Positions 40,622 through 48,406 of a stretch of DNA of 64,000 bases are shown piece by piece; positions within the stretch are counted from its first letter, which is position 1; every line of letters starts with the position of its first letter. The DNA is from Anaerolineae bacterium (GTDB taxonomy: Bacteria > Chloroflexota > Anaerolineae > 4572-78 > J111). The translations under genes and the position numbers were made by a program. Under the pieces are notes generated by a model, which saw only the letters and a program-made list of their open reading frames with translations, was not told where the DNA came from and did no database searches. The stretch lies in NCBI GenBank assembly GCA_022071955.1, contig JAJVIM010000022.1:62001-126000 (forward strand), given 5' to 3'.

Positions 40622-42874
40622 ATGCCCCGCCTGTCCGTTCAAAAAACAGCCGCCCCTCAACCGTGGAACCAGCACCCGCAGAGCCTGGTCGCCCTGCTCG
40701 ATGTCTCGCGCAACGTGGCCGCCACGCTGGAATTGGAAACGCTGCTGCGTCTCATTTTGGAGCAGCTCAAAACGGTTATCGATTACACCGATAGCGCCAT
40801 TTTAACCATTGAGCCGGGCGGCGGTCTAAAAATTGTGGCCCGCCAGGGCGAGTCGCCCCACACCCACCCCCTCGACGCCTGTTTTTCGGCCCAAACTTTA
40901 AAAGAGCACCCGGAACTGTTCAATATCCGCAAACCGCTTATTTTTGCCGATACCCGGCTCGATTCGGCCCTGTTCCGCACCTTCCGGCGCATCAGCCAAC
41001 AATGCGGGCTTGATTTAAGCCGGCTGCGCTCGTGGATGGGCGTGCCGCTGATTGTCAAAGAGCAGTTGATTGGGCTACTTAGCATCGGCCACACTGAACC
41101 CAACCACTACCCGCCCCACTTTGCCGAACTGGCTATGGCCTTTGCCTATCAGGCTGCCGCCGCCATCGAAAACGCCAGCCTCTATTCCAAAGCCAAACGC
41201 CACGCCGACGAAATGGAAACGCTGCTGGCCATCCAGAGCGCCATCATCAGCCGGCTGGACTCGGAGCGGGTGCTGCAACTGGTGGCCGATGCTGCCTGGC
41301 AATTTACCGGCACCCACCTGAGCCTGGTATATTTAGTTGACGGCGACTCGCTGCGGATTGCCACCATTTCCGGGCAAACCGACCGTGAAAAGCTGGTCGG
41401 TTACGGCATCCCCCTGGCCCGATCCGTGGCCGGCAGTTGTATCCGCACCGGCGAGCCGATGATCATTGGCGATACCCGCACCGACCCGCGCATTTATCCC
41501 GATATTACCGAGCGGCTGGGCATGCGCTGTTATATGACCGTGCCGCTGCACGCCAACGATCAGCCCATCGGCGTGCTGGCTGTAGCCAACGAAGAACCCT
41601 TTTCGCTGGGCGCGGAACAGGAGCGCATTTTGCTGATGCTGGCTCCCACCGCGGTAATGGGGCTGGAAAACGCCCGCCTTTACCGCGAAGAGTACCAGCG
41701 CCGCCTTGAAGCCGAACGCCGCCGCCACATTGCCGAAAGCCTGCGCGGCATCCTGACCATTTTAAATACCAACCGCCCCCTGGCCGAAGTGCTGGATACC
41801 ATTGCCGTACAGGCCAGCAAACTGCTCGACAGCCAGGCGGTGACCATTTGCGGCGCGACGGAACCGGACGACGGTATGCGTTACCTGGCCACCTTTGGCC
41901 TGCCGCCGGAAATTACCGCCGCAGCCGGCGGCAGTCTGATTTCGCCGGACTTTTTTGGGCAAACCAGCGACTCGCCGCAGCCGGTAACCTTCACCGATCT
42001 CAACGCGGCGCTGGCCGGCCTGCCCCCCGAAAACGCCGATAGCGCTTTTTTCAGCCGGTTGGCCGGCCCGTACCGCTCGCTACTGGCCGCGCCGCTGGTG
42101 ATCAAAGGCAATTTATTTGGCCAGCTGCTGCTGTTTCACCAACAGCCCCGGCAGTTCACCGCCACAGAAATCGAACTGGCCGCCACCTTTGCCGATCAGG
42201 CGGCGCTGGCCATTGAAAATGTGCTGCTCAAAGCCCAGGTCGAAAAAACAGCCGTCGCCACAGAACGCAGCCGGCTGGCCCACGAACTGCACGACTCGGT
42301 GACGCAAACGCTGTTTTCGGCCAACCTGATTGCCAAAGTGCTGCCCCGCGTGTGGGAAAACCGGCCCGCGGAAGCCCACGCCGGCCTGGATGAACTCCAG
42401 CAACTCACCCGCGGCGCGCTGGCCGAAATGCGTACCCTGCTGCTGGAACTCCGGCCCACCGCCGTGACCGAGTGCGGGCTGGATGTGCTTTTGCAGCACC
42501 TCACCGCAGCCATGTCGGGCCGCACCCGAGCGCCCATCAATCTGCACACCGACGGCGAATGCAGCCTGCCGCCGCCCGCGCAACTGGCGCTGTACCGCAT
42601 TGCCCAGGAGGCGCTCAACAACGTGGCCAAACACGCCCGCGCCGAACAGGTGACGGTCTCGCTGCGCTGCTCGGCGGGCGGGGTTGAGCTGGAAATTTCT
42701 GATGACGGGCTGGGCTTTGACCCCGCCGCCATCCCTCCGGATCATCTCGGCGTGCGGATAATGGGCGAACGCGCCCAAAAAATCGGGGCCAGCCTGCAAT
42801 TGAACAGCCGGCCCGGCTTTGGCACGCAAATCCACGTTAGCTGGCAAAATTCAACGGATGAGGACTCACAATGA
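40622..42874 (+). CDS. NarL-type sensor histidine kinase with three GAF domains
   Basis: A 750-residue soluble kinase. Three GAF domains occupy about residues 40-195, 205-355 and 380-545. HisKA_3 has the phospho-His in Leu-Ala-His-Glu-Leu-His-Asp-Ser-Val-Thr-Gln (about 557-567). HATPase_c ends the protein with Gln-Glu-Ala-Leu-Asn-Asn-Val-Ala-Lys-His-Ala and Asp-Asp-Gly-Leu-Gly-Phe-Asp. No membrane helix is seen, so the signals are cytosolic: GAF domains bind nucleotides, haem, Fe-S or small ligands. Cys residues are few in the first GAF, giving no clear cofactor assignment. It overlaps the response-regulator gene by ATGA, so the pair is certain. Confidence 0.93.
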   Translation: MPRLSVQKTAAPQPWNQHPQSLVALLDVSRNVAATLELETLLRLILEQLKTVIDYTDSAILTIEPGGGLKIVARQGESPHTHPLDACFSAQTLKEHPELFNIRKPLIFADTRLDSALFRTFRRISQQCGLDLSRLRSWMGVPLIVKEQLIGLLSIGHTEPNHYPPHFAELAMAFAYQAAAAIENASLYSKAKRHADEMETLLAIQSAIISRLDSERVLQLVADAAWQFTGTHLSLVYLVDGDSLRIATISGQTDREKLVGYGIPLARSVAGSCIRTGEPMIIGDTRTDPRIYPDITERLGMRCYMTVPLHANDQPIGVLAVANEEPFSLGAEQERILLMLAPTAVMGLENARLYREEYQRRLEAERRRHIAESLRGILTILNTNRPLAEVLDTIAVQASKLLDSQAVTICGATEPDDGMRYLATFGLPPEITAAAGGSLISPDFFGQTSDSPQPVTFTDLNAALAGLPPENADSAFFSRLAGPYRSLLAAPLVIKGNLFGQLLLFHQQPRQFTATEIELAATFADQAALAIENVLLKAQVEKTAVATERSRLAHELHDSVTQTLFSANLIAKVLPRVWENRPAEAHAGLDELQQLTRGALAEMRTLLLELRPTAVTECGLDVLLQHLTAAMSGRTRAPINLHTDGECSLPPPAQLALYRIAQEALNNVAKHARAEQVTVSLRCSAGGVELEISDDGLGFDPAAIPPDHLGVRIMGERAQKIGASLQLNSRPGFGTQIHVSWQNSTDEDSQ

Positions 42875-43509
42875 CTCAACAACCACCCATCAAAGTAATG
42901 ATTGTTGACGACCACACAGTTGTGCGCCGGGGTTTAAAATTTTTTCTGCTGGCCTTTGACGACATGGAATTGGTGGGCGAAGCCGACAACGGTGAGGCCG
43001 CCGTGGAACTGTGCGGCCAGCTTCAGCCGGATGTCATTTTGATGGACATGAAAATGCCCGGCATGGACGGCGCGGCGGCCACCCGCAAAATCATCGAGCG
43101 CCACCCCCACGTGCAGATTATCGCCCTGACCAGCTTTAAAGACGAGGCGTTGGTGCAGGGCGCGCTGCTGGCCGGCGCGGTCAGCTATTTGCTCAAAGAT
43201 GTCACCGATGACGAGCTGGCCGAAGCCATTCGCTCGGCCTATGCCGGGCGGGCCACCCTGGCCCCGGAGATTGCCCGCGCGCTGGTGCGGGCCGCCACCC
43301 AACCGCCCGCGCTGGGCAGCGACCTGACCGACCGCGAGCGGCAAGTGCTGGCCCTGATGGTTGAGGGGCTGAACAACGTTGAAATTGCCAAACGGCTGGT
43401 TATCAGCCGCTCCACGGCTCGCTACCACGTGAGCAACATCCTCTCTAAACTGGGCGCGACCAACCGCGTCGAAGCCACCGCCCTGGCCATCCAAAATAAG
43501 CTGATTTAA
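42871..43509 (+). CDS. NarL/LuxR-type response regulator
   Basis: A 212-residue regulator. The receiver (about 8-125) has Val-Asp-Asp-His and the acceptor Asp in Val-Ile-Leu-Met-Asp-Met-Lys-Met-Pro-Gly. A GerE/LuxR helix-turn-helix (about 148-210) has Leu-Thr-Asp-Arg-Glu-Arg-Gln-Val-Leu and Asn-Val-Glu-Ile-Ala-Lys-Arg-Leu-Val-Ile-Ser. It is the partner of the kinase before it. The next operon, carrying the tungsten-enzyme genes, is preceded by a two-box promoter element, making this regulator the first candidate for binding there. Confidence 0.95.
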   Translation: MTQQPPIKVMIVDDHTVVRRGLKFFLLAFDDMELVGEADNGEAAVELCGQLQPDVILMDMKMPGMDGAAATRKIIERHPHVQIIALTSFKDEALVQGALLAGAVSYLLKDVTDDELAEAIRSAYAGRATLAPEIARALVRAATQPPALGSDLTDRERQVLALMVEGLNNVEIAKRLVISRSTARYHVSNILSKLGATNRVEATALAIQNKLI

Positions 43510-43540
43510 CTTAAGTTGGGACTCACCCCTCATCCCCCAA

Positions 43541-43579
43541 CCCCCTTCTCCTATTGGGAGAAGGGGGAGTTTTGTTTTT
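43541..43579 (+). terminator. Terminator of the two-component operon
   Basis: CCCCCTTCTCC (43541-43551) pairs with GGAGAAGGGGG (43557-43567), followed by AGTTTTGTTTTT. Confidence 0.8.
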
Positions 43580-43654
43580 GGGGTTGTAACGCGCAGCAAA
43601 GCTGCGCGTTACAACCCCGTTATTTTCCCCCTCCCCCAAATTTGGGGGAGGGGG
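43580..43654. repeat. Two long palindromes in tandem
   Basis: A perfect 18-base stem GGGGTTGTAACGCGCAGC with AAA loop (43580-43618) is followed by a perfect 28-base palindrome centred at 43640 (CCCCCTCCCCCAAA and complement, 43627-43654). A similar arrangement stands at 61909-61987. Confidence 0.8.
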
Positions 43655-43684
43655 TTAGGGGGTGGGGAGAAAGCGCCACCCTGT

Positions 43685-43748
43685 ACACCTGTCCAGGTTA
43701 TATCCCCGTCACCTGCCCGGTGCTTCTCCCGCCGGTTAGGGTTATACT
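43685..43748 (+). promoter_or_regulatory. Two-box regulated promoter, copy A
   Basis: ACACCTGTCCAGG (43685-43697), 11 bases, TCACCTGCC (43709-43717), then 25 bases to a TATACT -10 (43743-43748). No good -35, which fits activator dependence. The two boxes and both spacings are identical in copy B (45428-45491). Confidence 0.7.
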
Positions 43749-43813
43749 GACAGAGAGTCTGATCCTACAGGGCAAACTCTGCCCGTAACATTCACGCGGA
43801 CGAGGAGAAAACG

Positions 43814-44146
43814 ATGATCGAGACCACACTGGAATTTACCGTTGCCGTCAAGGCCAACGAAGCCACCCTGCATACCCTGCAAAACCAGCTCAACTGCGGC
43901 ACCACGCCGCCCTCACCCCTGGGCCAGATTTTACCGGAGCTGATCAAAGAAACCCTCCAAACCACCGGCCCCGCCGCCGAGGTTGAAGTTGCCCTTCATC
44001 CCGGCCATCTGGTTAACCACTTTGAAAATCCCGGCGGCCTGGCCAGCGACCTGTGGCAAGAAGTTAGCCGGCCAAATCGCGCCGCCCGCAGTGGGCTGGC
44101 TTATTTAAAAGCGCGGCCCGGCGATGAAATTCTCTGCTCAGATTAG
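43814..44146 (+). CDS. Unknown 110-residue protein upstream of the radical SAM maturase
   Basis: A 110-residue soluble protein starting at ATG 43814 after GAGGAGAAAACG. It begins Ile-Glu-Thr-Thr-Leu-Glu-Phe-Thr-Val-Ala-Val, has a Thr/Pro/Leu-rich middle and ends Leu-Cys-Ser-Asp with a single Cys. The family is not recognised. Position, first gene after the conserved promoter and 26 bases before the maturase, suggests a function in making or controlling the tungsten enzyme, possibly as a small chaperone or substrate-binding partner; this is inference. Confidence 0.75.
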   Translation: MIETTLEFTVAVKANEATLHTLQNQLNCGTTPPSPLGQILPELIKETLQTTGPAAEVEVALHPGHLVNHFENPGGLASDLWQEVSRPNRAARSGLAYLKARPGDEILCSD

Positions 44147-44172
44147 CCCCCAGCGTGGGGGGAGGTGATCCC

Positions 44173-45420
44173 ATGTCATCAACTATGTTTTGGGCCGAAG
44201 TTGACGCCGACGGGCGGCTGGTGCTCAGCCCGGACGTTGCGGCCCGTTTCCGGCTAACGCCCGGCAGCCGGCTGGCCTTTTCTGAAAACGGCGGCGGGCT
44301 GCGCCTGCACCGGCCGGTGAGCCAGCTCACCAAAATCTACATCGAACCCTCCAGCCTGTGCAACCTGGATTGCCGCACCTGCATTCGCAACGTGTGGGAC
44401 GAGCCGCTGGACATTATGACCCAGGCCACCTTTGACCGGATCATGGCCGGCCTGGCCGAATTTTCGCCGCCGCCAACCATCTTTTTTGGCGGCCTGGGCG
44501 AACCGCTCACCCACCCCAGCCTGGTTGACTGGGTTGCCACGGCCAAAGCAGCCGGGGCCAGAGCCGAGCTGATTACCAACGGCACCATGCTCACCGAACG
44601 CATGTCGCGCCGGCTGATTGAAGCCGGCCTCGATGTGCTGTGGGTATCGCTGGATGGCGCAACGCCGGAAAGCTACGCCGACGTGCGGCTGGGGGCCTCG
44701 CTGCCCAAAGTACTGGCCAATATCCGCCAGTTTAACGCCCTCCGCCCCAACCGGCACGACCCCGCGCCGGAGTTGGGCCTCGCTTTTGTGGCCATGCAGC
44801 GCAACATCGCCGACCTGCCGGCGATTATGGACATTGCCAAACAGGTGGGCGCGTCGCGGCTATCGGTGAGCAACGTGCTGCCCTACACCGCCAACATGGA
44901 ATCGGAAATTCTTTATGCGCGGGTGTTAAACAACTCCACCCGGCAGCCTTCAAAATACGCGCCCCATCTCAGCCTGCCCAAAATGAATCCCAACAGCCAG
45001 CTTGGCCAGCTTCTCGGCCAGATTATGGAGCGAGGCTGGGTGCTCAATTTTGCCGGCGGCGGCCTGGCCGCCAGCAACACCTGTCCCTTTATTGAAGACG
45101 GTACCCTGGCCATTGGCTGGGATGGCAGCGTTAGCCCCTGCCTGCCGCTGCTGCACAACCATTCCAACGTGCTCGATGAGCGCCGGCGCGTCTCTCGCCG
45201 CTACATTGTGGGCAACGTGGCCGACCAAAGTTTGCCCCATATCTGGACTCTGCCGGAGCACGTGGCTTTTCGGCAAAAAGTGCAGGCCTTCGATTTTGCC
45301 CCCTGCGTGTTTTGCGGCGGCTGCGAGCTATCCAAAACCAACGAAACCGACTGTTTGGGCAGTTCCTTCCCCACCTGCGGCGGCTGTTTGTGGGCGCAGG
45401 GCGTTATCCAATGCCCCTAA
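44173..45420 (+). CDS. Radical SAM maturase of tungsten-cofactor oxidoreductase
   Basis: A 415-residue protein. ATG 44173 has a near-perfect GGAGGTGAT eight bases upstream; an upstream GTG-type start is not needed. Residues about 6-48 look like an AbrB/SpoVT swapped-hairpin element (Ala-Glu-Val-Asp-Ala-Asp-Gly-Arg-Leu-Val-Leu-Ser). The radical SAM cluster motif is Cys63-x3-Cys67-x2-Cys70 (Ser-Ser-Leu-Cys-Asn-Leu-Asp-Cys-Arg-Thr-Cys), followed by Gly-Gly-Leu-Gly-Glu-Pro-Leu. The C-terminal end is Cys-rich (Cys-Val-Phe-Cys-Gly-Gly-Cys-Glu, Cys-Gly-Gly-Cys), a SPASM-like site for extra [4Fe-4S] clusters. This fits the family found next to AOR-type enzymes (TIGR04317-like, from memory). Confidence 0.88.
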   Translation: MSSTMFWAEVDADGRLVLSPDVAARFRLTPGSRLAFSENGGGLRLHRPVSQLTKIYIEPSSLCNLDCRTCIRNVWDEPLDIMTQATFDRIMAGLAEFSPPPTIFFGGLGEPLTHPSLVDWVATAKAAGARAELITNGTMLTERMSRRLIEAGLDVLWVSLDGATPESYADVRLGASLPKVLANIRQFNALRPNRHDPAPELGLAFVAMQRNIADLPAIMDIAKQVGASRLSVSNVLPYTANMESEILYARVLNNSTRQPSKYAPHLSLPKMNPNSQLGQLLGQIMERGWVLNFAGGGLAASNTCPFIEDGTLAIGWDGSVSPCLPLLHNHSNVLDERRRVSRRYIVGNVADQSLPHIWTLPEHVAFRQKVQAFDFAPCVFCGGCELSKTNETDCLGSSFPTCGGCLWAQGVIQCP

Positions 45421-45427
45421 ATACTGG

Positions 45428-45491
45428 ACACCTGTCCAGGGTGTAGCCTGTTCACCTGCCTGATGACGAACCGGCGGTTAACGGGTACACT
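45428..45491 (+). promoter_or_regulatory. Two-box regulated promoter, copy B
   Basis: ACACCTGTCCAGG (45428-45440), 11 bases, TCACCTGCC (45452-45460), then 25 bases to a TACACT -10 (45486-45491). Boxes and spacings match copy A exactly, while the sequence between is different. Confidence 0.7.
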
Positions 45492-45548
45492 CTACATATT
45501 AGTTCATTTTTTCACGATGCCGAACTCCTGATTCCCCAACCCTGACCC

Positions 45549-45787
45549 CTATTTTCAAAGGAGACAGACTCAGCCTGCGGCAGCGCACCGATGAATGAAA
45601 ACCGTAGCTGAGGCATCCCTATGCCCAACTGCTGAGGCATAGGGATGCCCAACCTGCGGTGAACAAGGGCTATTTTCACAGGAGTCCGACAGAACCGGGG
45701 TTCGACACCAAAGAATGAAAATGGGGTAGGGGCGGTTCGCGAACCGCCCCTACATTCGCAATTCGCAATTCGCTATTTTCAAAGGAG
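45549..45787 (+). repeat. Tandem degenerate leader repeats with recurrent SD string
   Basis: CTATTTTCAAAGGAG occurs at 45549-45563, 45670-45684 (one change) and 45773-45787. The first two are followed by related sequence (GGAG-C-GAC ... GAATGAAAA). The middle unit also carries the GTCCGACAGAACCGGGGTT block shared with the glcD leader. Confidence 0.75.
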
Positions 45788-45793
45788 CAAATA

Positions 45794-46270
45794 ATGGCAA
45801 AGATTTTGATGATCCACCCGGATAAATGCCTGGGCTGCCAGAACTGTATGATGGCCTGCGCATTTGTCCACGAAGGCTCATTTCGGCTGTCTGCGTCTCG
45901 GGTGCACGTGTACACCTGGGAACGAGAAGGTATTTCTGTGCCGATGATGTGCCAGCAGTGCAGCAGCGCGCCCTGCATTTCGGTGTGCCCCACCGGCGCT
46001 ATGCACCGCAACGCTGAAACCGCGATGGTTGAGCTGGACGCCAATCGCTGTATCCGCTGCCGCATGTGCGTGCAGGCCTGCCCGTTTGGCAACGCCGTGT
46101 ACGACTCCTTCACCGACAGCATTTTCAAGTGCGACAACTGCAACGGCTCCCCCGCCTGCGTGCAGATGTGCCCCACCGACGCGCTGGAATATGTTGACGA
46201 CACCGTTTCCACGCACACCCGCAAAAAGGCGTTTGCCGCCAAATTAAAAGCAGCTTTTCAGGAGGTTTAA
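45794..46270 (+). CDS. Four-cluster ferredoxin, electron-transfer partner of AOR
   Basis: A 158-residue cytosolic protein with sixteen Cys in four groups: Cys-x2-Cys-x2-Cys-x3-Cys (from about 14), Cys-x2-Cys-x4-Cys-x3-Cys (about 53), Cys-x2-Cys-x2-Cys-x3-Cys-Pro (about 84) and Cys-x2-Cys-x5-Cys-x3-Cys-Pro (about 116). This gives four [4Fe-4S] clusters, the HycB/DmsB layout. It ends one base before the AOR gene and is the obvious carrier of electrons from aldehyde oxidation, perhaps to the hydrogenase encoded downstream. Start ATG 45794 has AAAGGAG six bases upstream. Confidence 0.92.
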   Translation: MAKILMIHPDKCLGCQNCMMACAFVHEGSFRLSASRVHVYTWEREGISVPMMCQQCSSAPCISVCPTGAMHRNAETAMVELDANRCIRCRMCVQACPFGNAVYDSFTDSIFKCDNCNGSPACVQMCPTDALEYVDDTVSTHTRKKAFAAKLKAAFQEV

Positions 46271-46271
46271 C

Positions 46272-48092
46272 ATGTTTGCTTGGACAGGAACTATTCTGCG
46301 CGTCAATCTCACCTCCGGCAGCATTACCCGCGAGGCCACCAACCCCGAACTCGCCCGCCAGTACATTGGCGCGCGCGGGCTGGGCACCAAAATTATGCAA
46401 ATGGAAGTAGACCCCAACGTTGACGCCCTTGGCCCGGACAACAAGCTCATTTTTGCGCCCGGCCCGCTCAGCGGCACCTTTGCCCCGTCGATGGGCCGCT
46501 ACGATGTGGTCACCAAAGGGCCGCTGACCGGCACGATTGCCTCTTCAAACTCCGGCGGCTCCTTTGGCCCGGAACTCAAAATGGCCGGCTACGATCTGCT
46601 CATCATCGAAGGCCAAGCCAAAGCGCCGGTCTATTTGTGGATAGAAGACGATAAAGTTGAACTCCGCGACGCCGGCCACCTGTGGGGCAAATGGGTGCCG
46701 GACACCACCGATCTGGTGCGGGCCGAAACCAACGAAGAAGCCAAAGTGGCCTGCATTGGCCCCGCCGGCGAAAAGCTGGCGCTCATCGCCTGCATCATGA
46801 ACGAAATGCACCGGGCCGCCGGTCGCAGCGGGGTGGGCGCGGTCATGGGGTCCAAAAACCTCAAAGCCATCGCTGTGCGTGGCCACGGCACAATTCCGGT
46901 AGCCAATCCCAAAGCCTTTAACGCCGCTGTAATGAACGCCCGCGCCAAAATTCAGGCGCACCCGGTGGGCGGCACCGGCCTCAAAGCCTACGGCACCGAC
47001 GTGCTGGTCAACATTCTCAACGAAGTGGGCGGCCTGCCCACCCGCAACTTTCGCGACGGCTACTTTCCCACCGCCGACAAAATTGGCGGCGAAAGCCTGA
47101 GCGCCAAACTGCTGGTGCGGCCCAAAGGCTGTTTTGCCTGCGTCATCGCCTGTGGCCGCGTTACCAAAGTGACCAACCCCAAATTTGCCGGCGAAGGCGA
47201 AGGGCCGGAGTATGAAACGGCCTGGTGCTTTGGCTCAGATTGCGGCATCGACAACCTGGACGCCGTGACCAAAGCCAACTACTACTGCAACGAGCTGGGG
47301 CTGGACACCATCAGCATGGGCGCTACCATTGCCTGCGCGATGGATATGTACGCCGATGGCGTCATTTCCGCCAAAGACACCGGCGGCATCGCCCTGAACT
47401 TTGGCGACGCCGAAACGATGGTTGACCTGGTGCGCCAAACCGGTTTGCGCCAAGGCTTTGGCGACAAGCTGGCCGATGGCTCCTACCGTCTGGCCGACAG
47501 CTACGGCCATTCGGAATACTCAATGACCGTGAAAAAGCAGGAAATGCCGGCCTACGACCCGCGCGCGGTGCAGGGCATCGGCCTGAACTACGCCACCAGC
47601 AACCGCGGCGGCTGTCACGTGCGCGGCTACACCATCTCGCCGGAGGTACTGGGCGTGCCGGTTAAAATTGACCAGCACACCACCGAAGGCAAGGCCGAGT
47701 TTGTGAAAATCTTCCAGGATTTAACCGCCGCCCTGTCGTCAACCGGCGCCTGCCTCTTTACCACCTTTGGCATCGGCGCGGACGAACTGGCCGAACTGTT
47801 GAGCGCGGCCACCGGCATTAACTACTCCACGGCAGATTTTATGCAGGCCGGCGAGCGCATTTACAACATGGAACGGCTGTGGAACCTCAAAGCCGGTATC
47901 ACCGCCGCCGATGACACCCTGCCGCCGCGCATCCTGAACGACCCCCTGCCCAGCGGCGCGTCCAAAGGCGAAGTTAATCACCTTGACCGCATGCTGCCGG
48001 AATACTACGAGTTGCGCGGTTGGGATACCGCCGGCGTGCCAACGCCCGCCAAACTGCAAGAATTGGCTCTGGCCAACGGCTCTGTAAATTAA
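46272..48092 (+). CDS. aor: Tungsten-containing aldehyde:ferredoxin oxidoreductase
   Basis: A 606-residue cytosolic enzyme that oxidises aldehydes to carboxylates and reduces ferredoxin, using a bis-tungstopterin and a [4Fe-4S] cluster. The cluster ligands are Cys287-x2-Cys290-x3-Cys294 and Cys494, almost the same numbering as in the Pyrococcus furiosus enzyme. Pterin-binding segments are visible (Ala-Arg-Gly-Leu-Gly, Gly-Arg-Tyr-Asp-Val, Ser-Gly-Gly-Ser-Phe-Gly-Pro-Glu-Leu-Lys, Asn-Arg-Gly-Gly-Cys-His). Length is typical. Neighbouring ferredoxin, radical SAM maturase and MoaD-like genes support full assembly. The tungstate transporter is not in the window. The natural aldehyde is unknown. 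Confidence 0.95.
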   Translation: MFAWTGTILRVNLTSGSITREATNPELARQYIGARGLGTKIMQMEVDPNVDALGPDNKLIFAPGPLSGTFAPSMGRYDVVTKGPLTGTIASSNSGGSFGPELKMAGYDLLIIEGQAKAPVYLWIEDDKVELRDAGHLWGKWVPDTTDLVRAETNEEAKVACIGPAGEKLALIACIMNEMHRAAGRSGVGAVMGSKNLKAIAVRGHGTIPVANPKAFNAAVMNARAKIQAHPVGGTGLKAYGTDVLVNILNEVGGLPTRNFRDGYFPTADKIGGESLSAKLLVRPKGCFACVIACGRVTKVTNPKFAGEGEGPEYETAWCFGSDCGIDNLDAVTKANYYCNELGLDTISMGATIACAMDMYADGVISAKDTGGIALNFGDAETMVDLVRQTGLRQGFGDKLADGSYRLADSYGHSEYSMTVKKQEMPAYDPRAVQGIGLNYATSNRGGCHVRGYTISPEVLGVPVKIDQHTTEGKAEFVKIFQDLTAALSSTGACLFTTFGIGADELAELLSAATGINYSTADFMQAGERIYNMERLWNLKAGITAADDTLPPRILNDPLPSGASKGEVNHLDRMLPEYYELRGWDTAGVPTPAKLQELALANGSVN

Positions 48093-48133
48093 AAGCCTCC
48101 TATTTACGGCCCACACTCCAGTTAGCCAGTCTC

Positions 48134-48227
48134 GTCTCTGAACCTGCCGGCCCTTATCTGCCAACTTCAGCCGGTACCCATCACACCTGCATCTGTTTCC
48201 CCCACCGGCAGGTTCAGAGACAACATT
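48134..48227 (+). terminator. Long-loop inverted repeat, possible terminator of the AOR operon
   Basis: GTCTCTGAACCTGCCGG (48134-48150) and its exact complement (48205-48221) are separated by 54 bases and followed by AACATTTTTT. The large loop makes it less typical. Confidence 0.5.
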
Positions 48228-48266
48228 TTTTAATGTGGAAACCTGAGTCCGATAACTCTCTGAATT

Positions 48267-48366
48267 GTCATTCTGAGCGACCAACGGGAGTGAAGAATCT
48301 CTGATTCACAGGTAATTTTACTGGCAGCCGTAGAGATTCTTCGTCGCTACGCTCCTCAGAATGACG
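48267..48366. repeat. Interspersed inverted repeat, GTCATTCTGAG type
   Basis: TGTCATTCTGAGCGA at the left pairs with GCTCCTCAGAATGACG at the right, and GAAGAATCTC with GAGATTCTTC inside. Related to the element at 19793-19891. Confidence 0.75.
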
Positions 48367-48406
48367 GTTGAAATATACCCCGAATTTGGATTAGAAAGTT
48401 TCTAAT

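Larger units (their letters stand above)
43510..43813 (+). other. Intergenic region between response regulator and tungsten-enzyme genes
   Basis: No gene is seen. It holds, in order, the terminator of the two-component operon, two long palindromes and the first of the two conserved promoters (each listed separately). Confidence 0.8.
45421..45793 (+). other. Long leader upstream of the AOR operon
   Basis: No gene is seen. After the conserved promoter (45428-45491) there is a roughly 300-base leader. It contains two degenerate 121-base units, beginning CTATTTTCAAAGGAG at 45549 and CTATTTTCACAGGAG at 45670; a hairpin GGCATCCCTATGCC / GGCATAGGGATGCC (45612-45649); a perfect 28-base palindrome (45726-45753); and a final CTATTTTCAAAGGAG (45773-45787), which is the ribosome site of the ferredoxin gene. 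Confidence 0.75.
48093..48406 (+). other. Intergenic region after the AOR gene
   Basis: No gene is seen. It holds a 17-base-stem inverted repeat that may end transcription and a GTCATTCTGAG-type repeat, both listed separately. A weak TTGAAA (48368) may belong to a promoter for the next gene. Confidence 0.75.

Noticed and set aside
45681..45711. tRNA-like T-arm (GGGGTTCGACACC)
   Set aside because: No acceptor, D or anticodon arms can be drawn around it; it is part of a repeat shared with the glcD leader.
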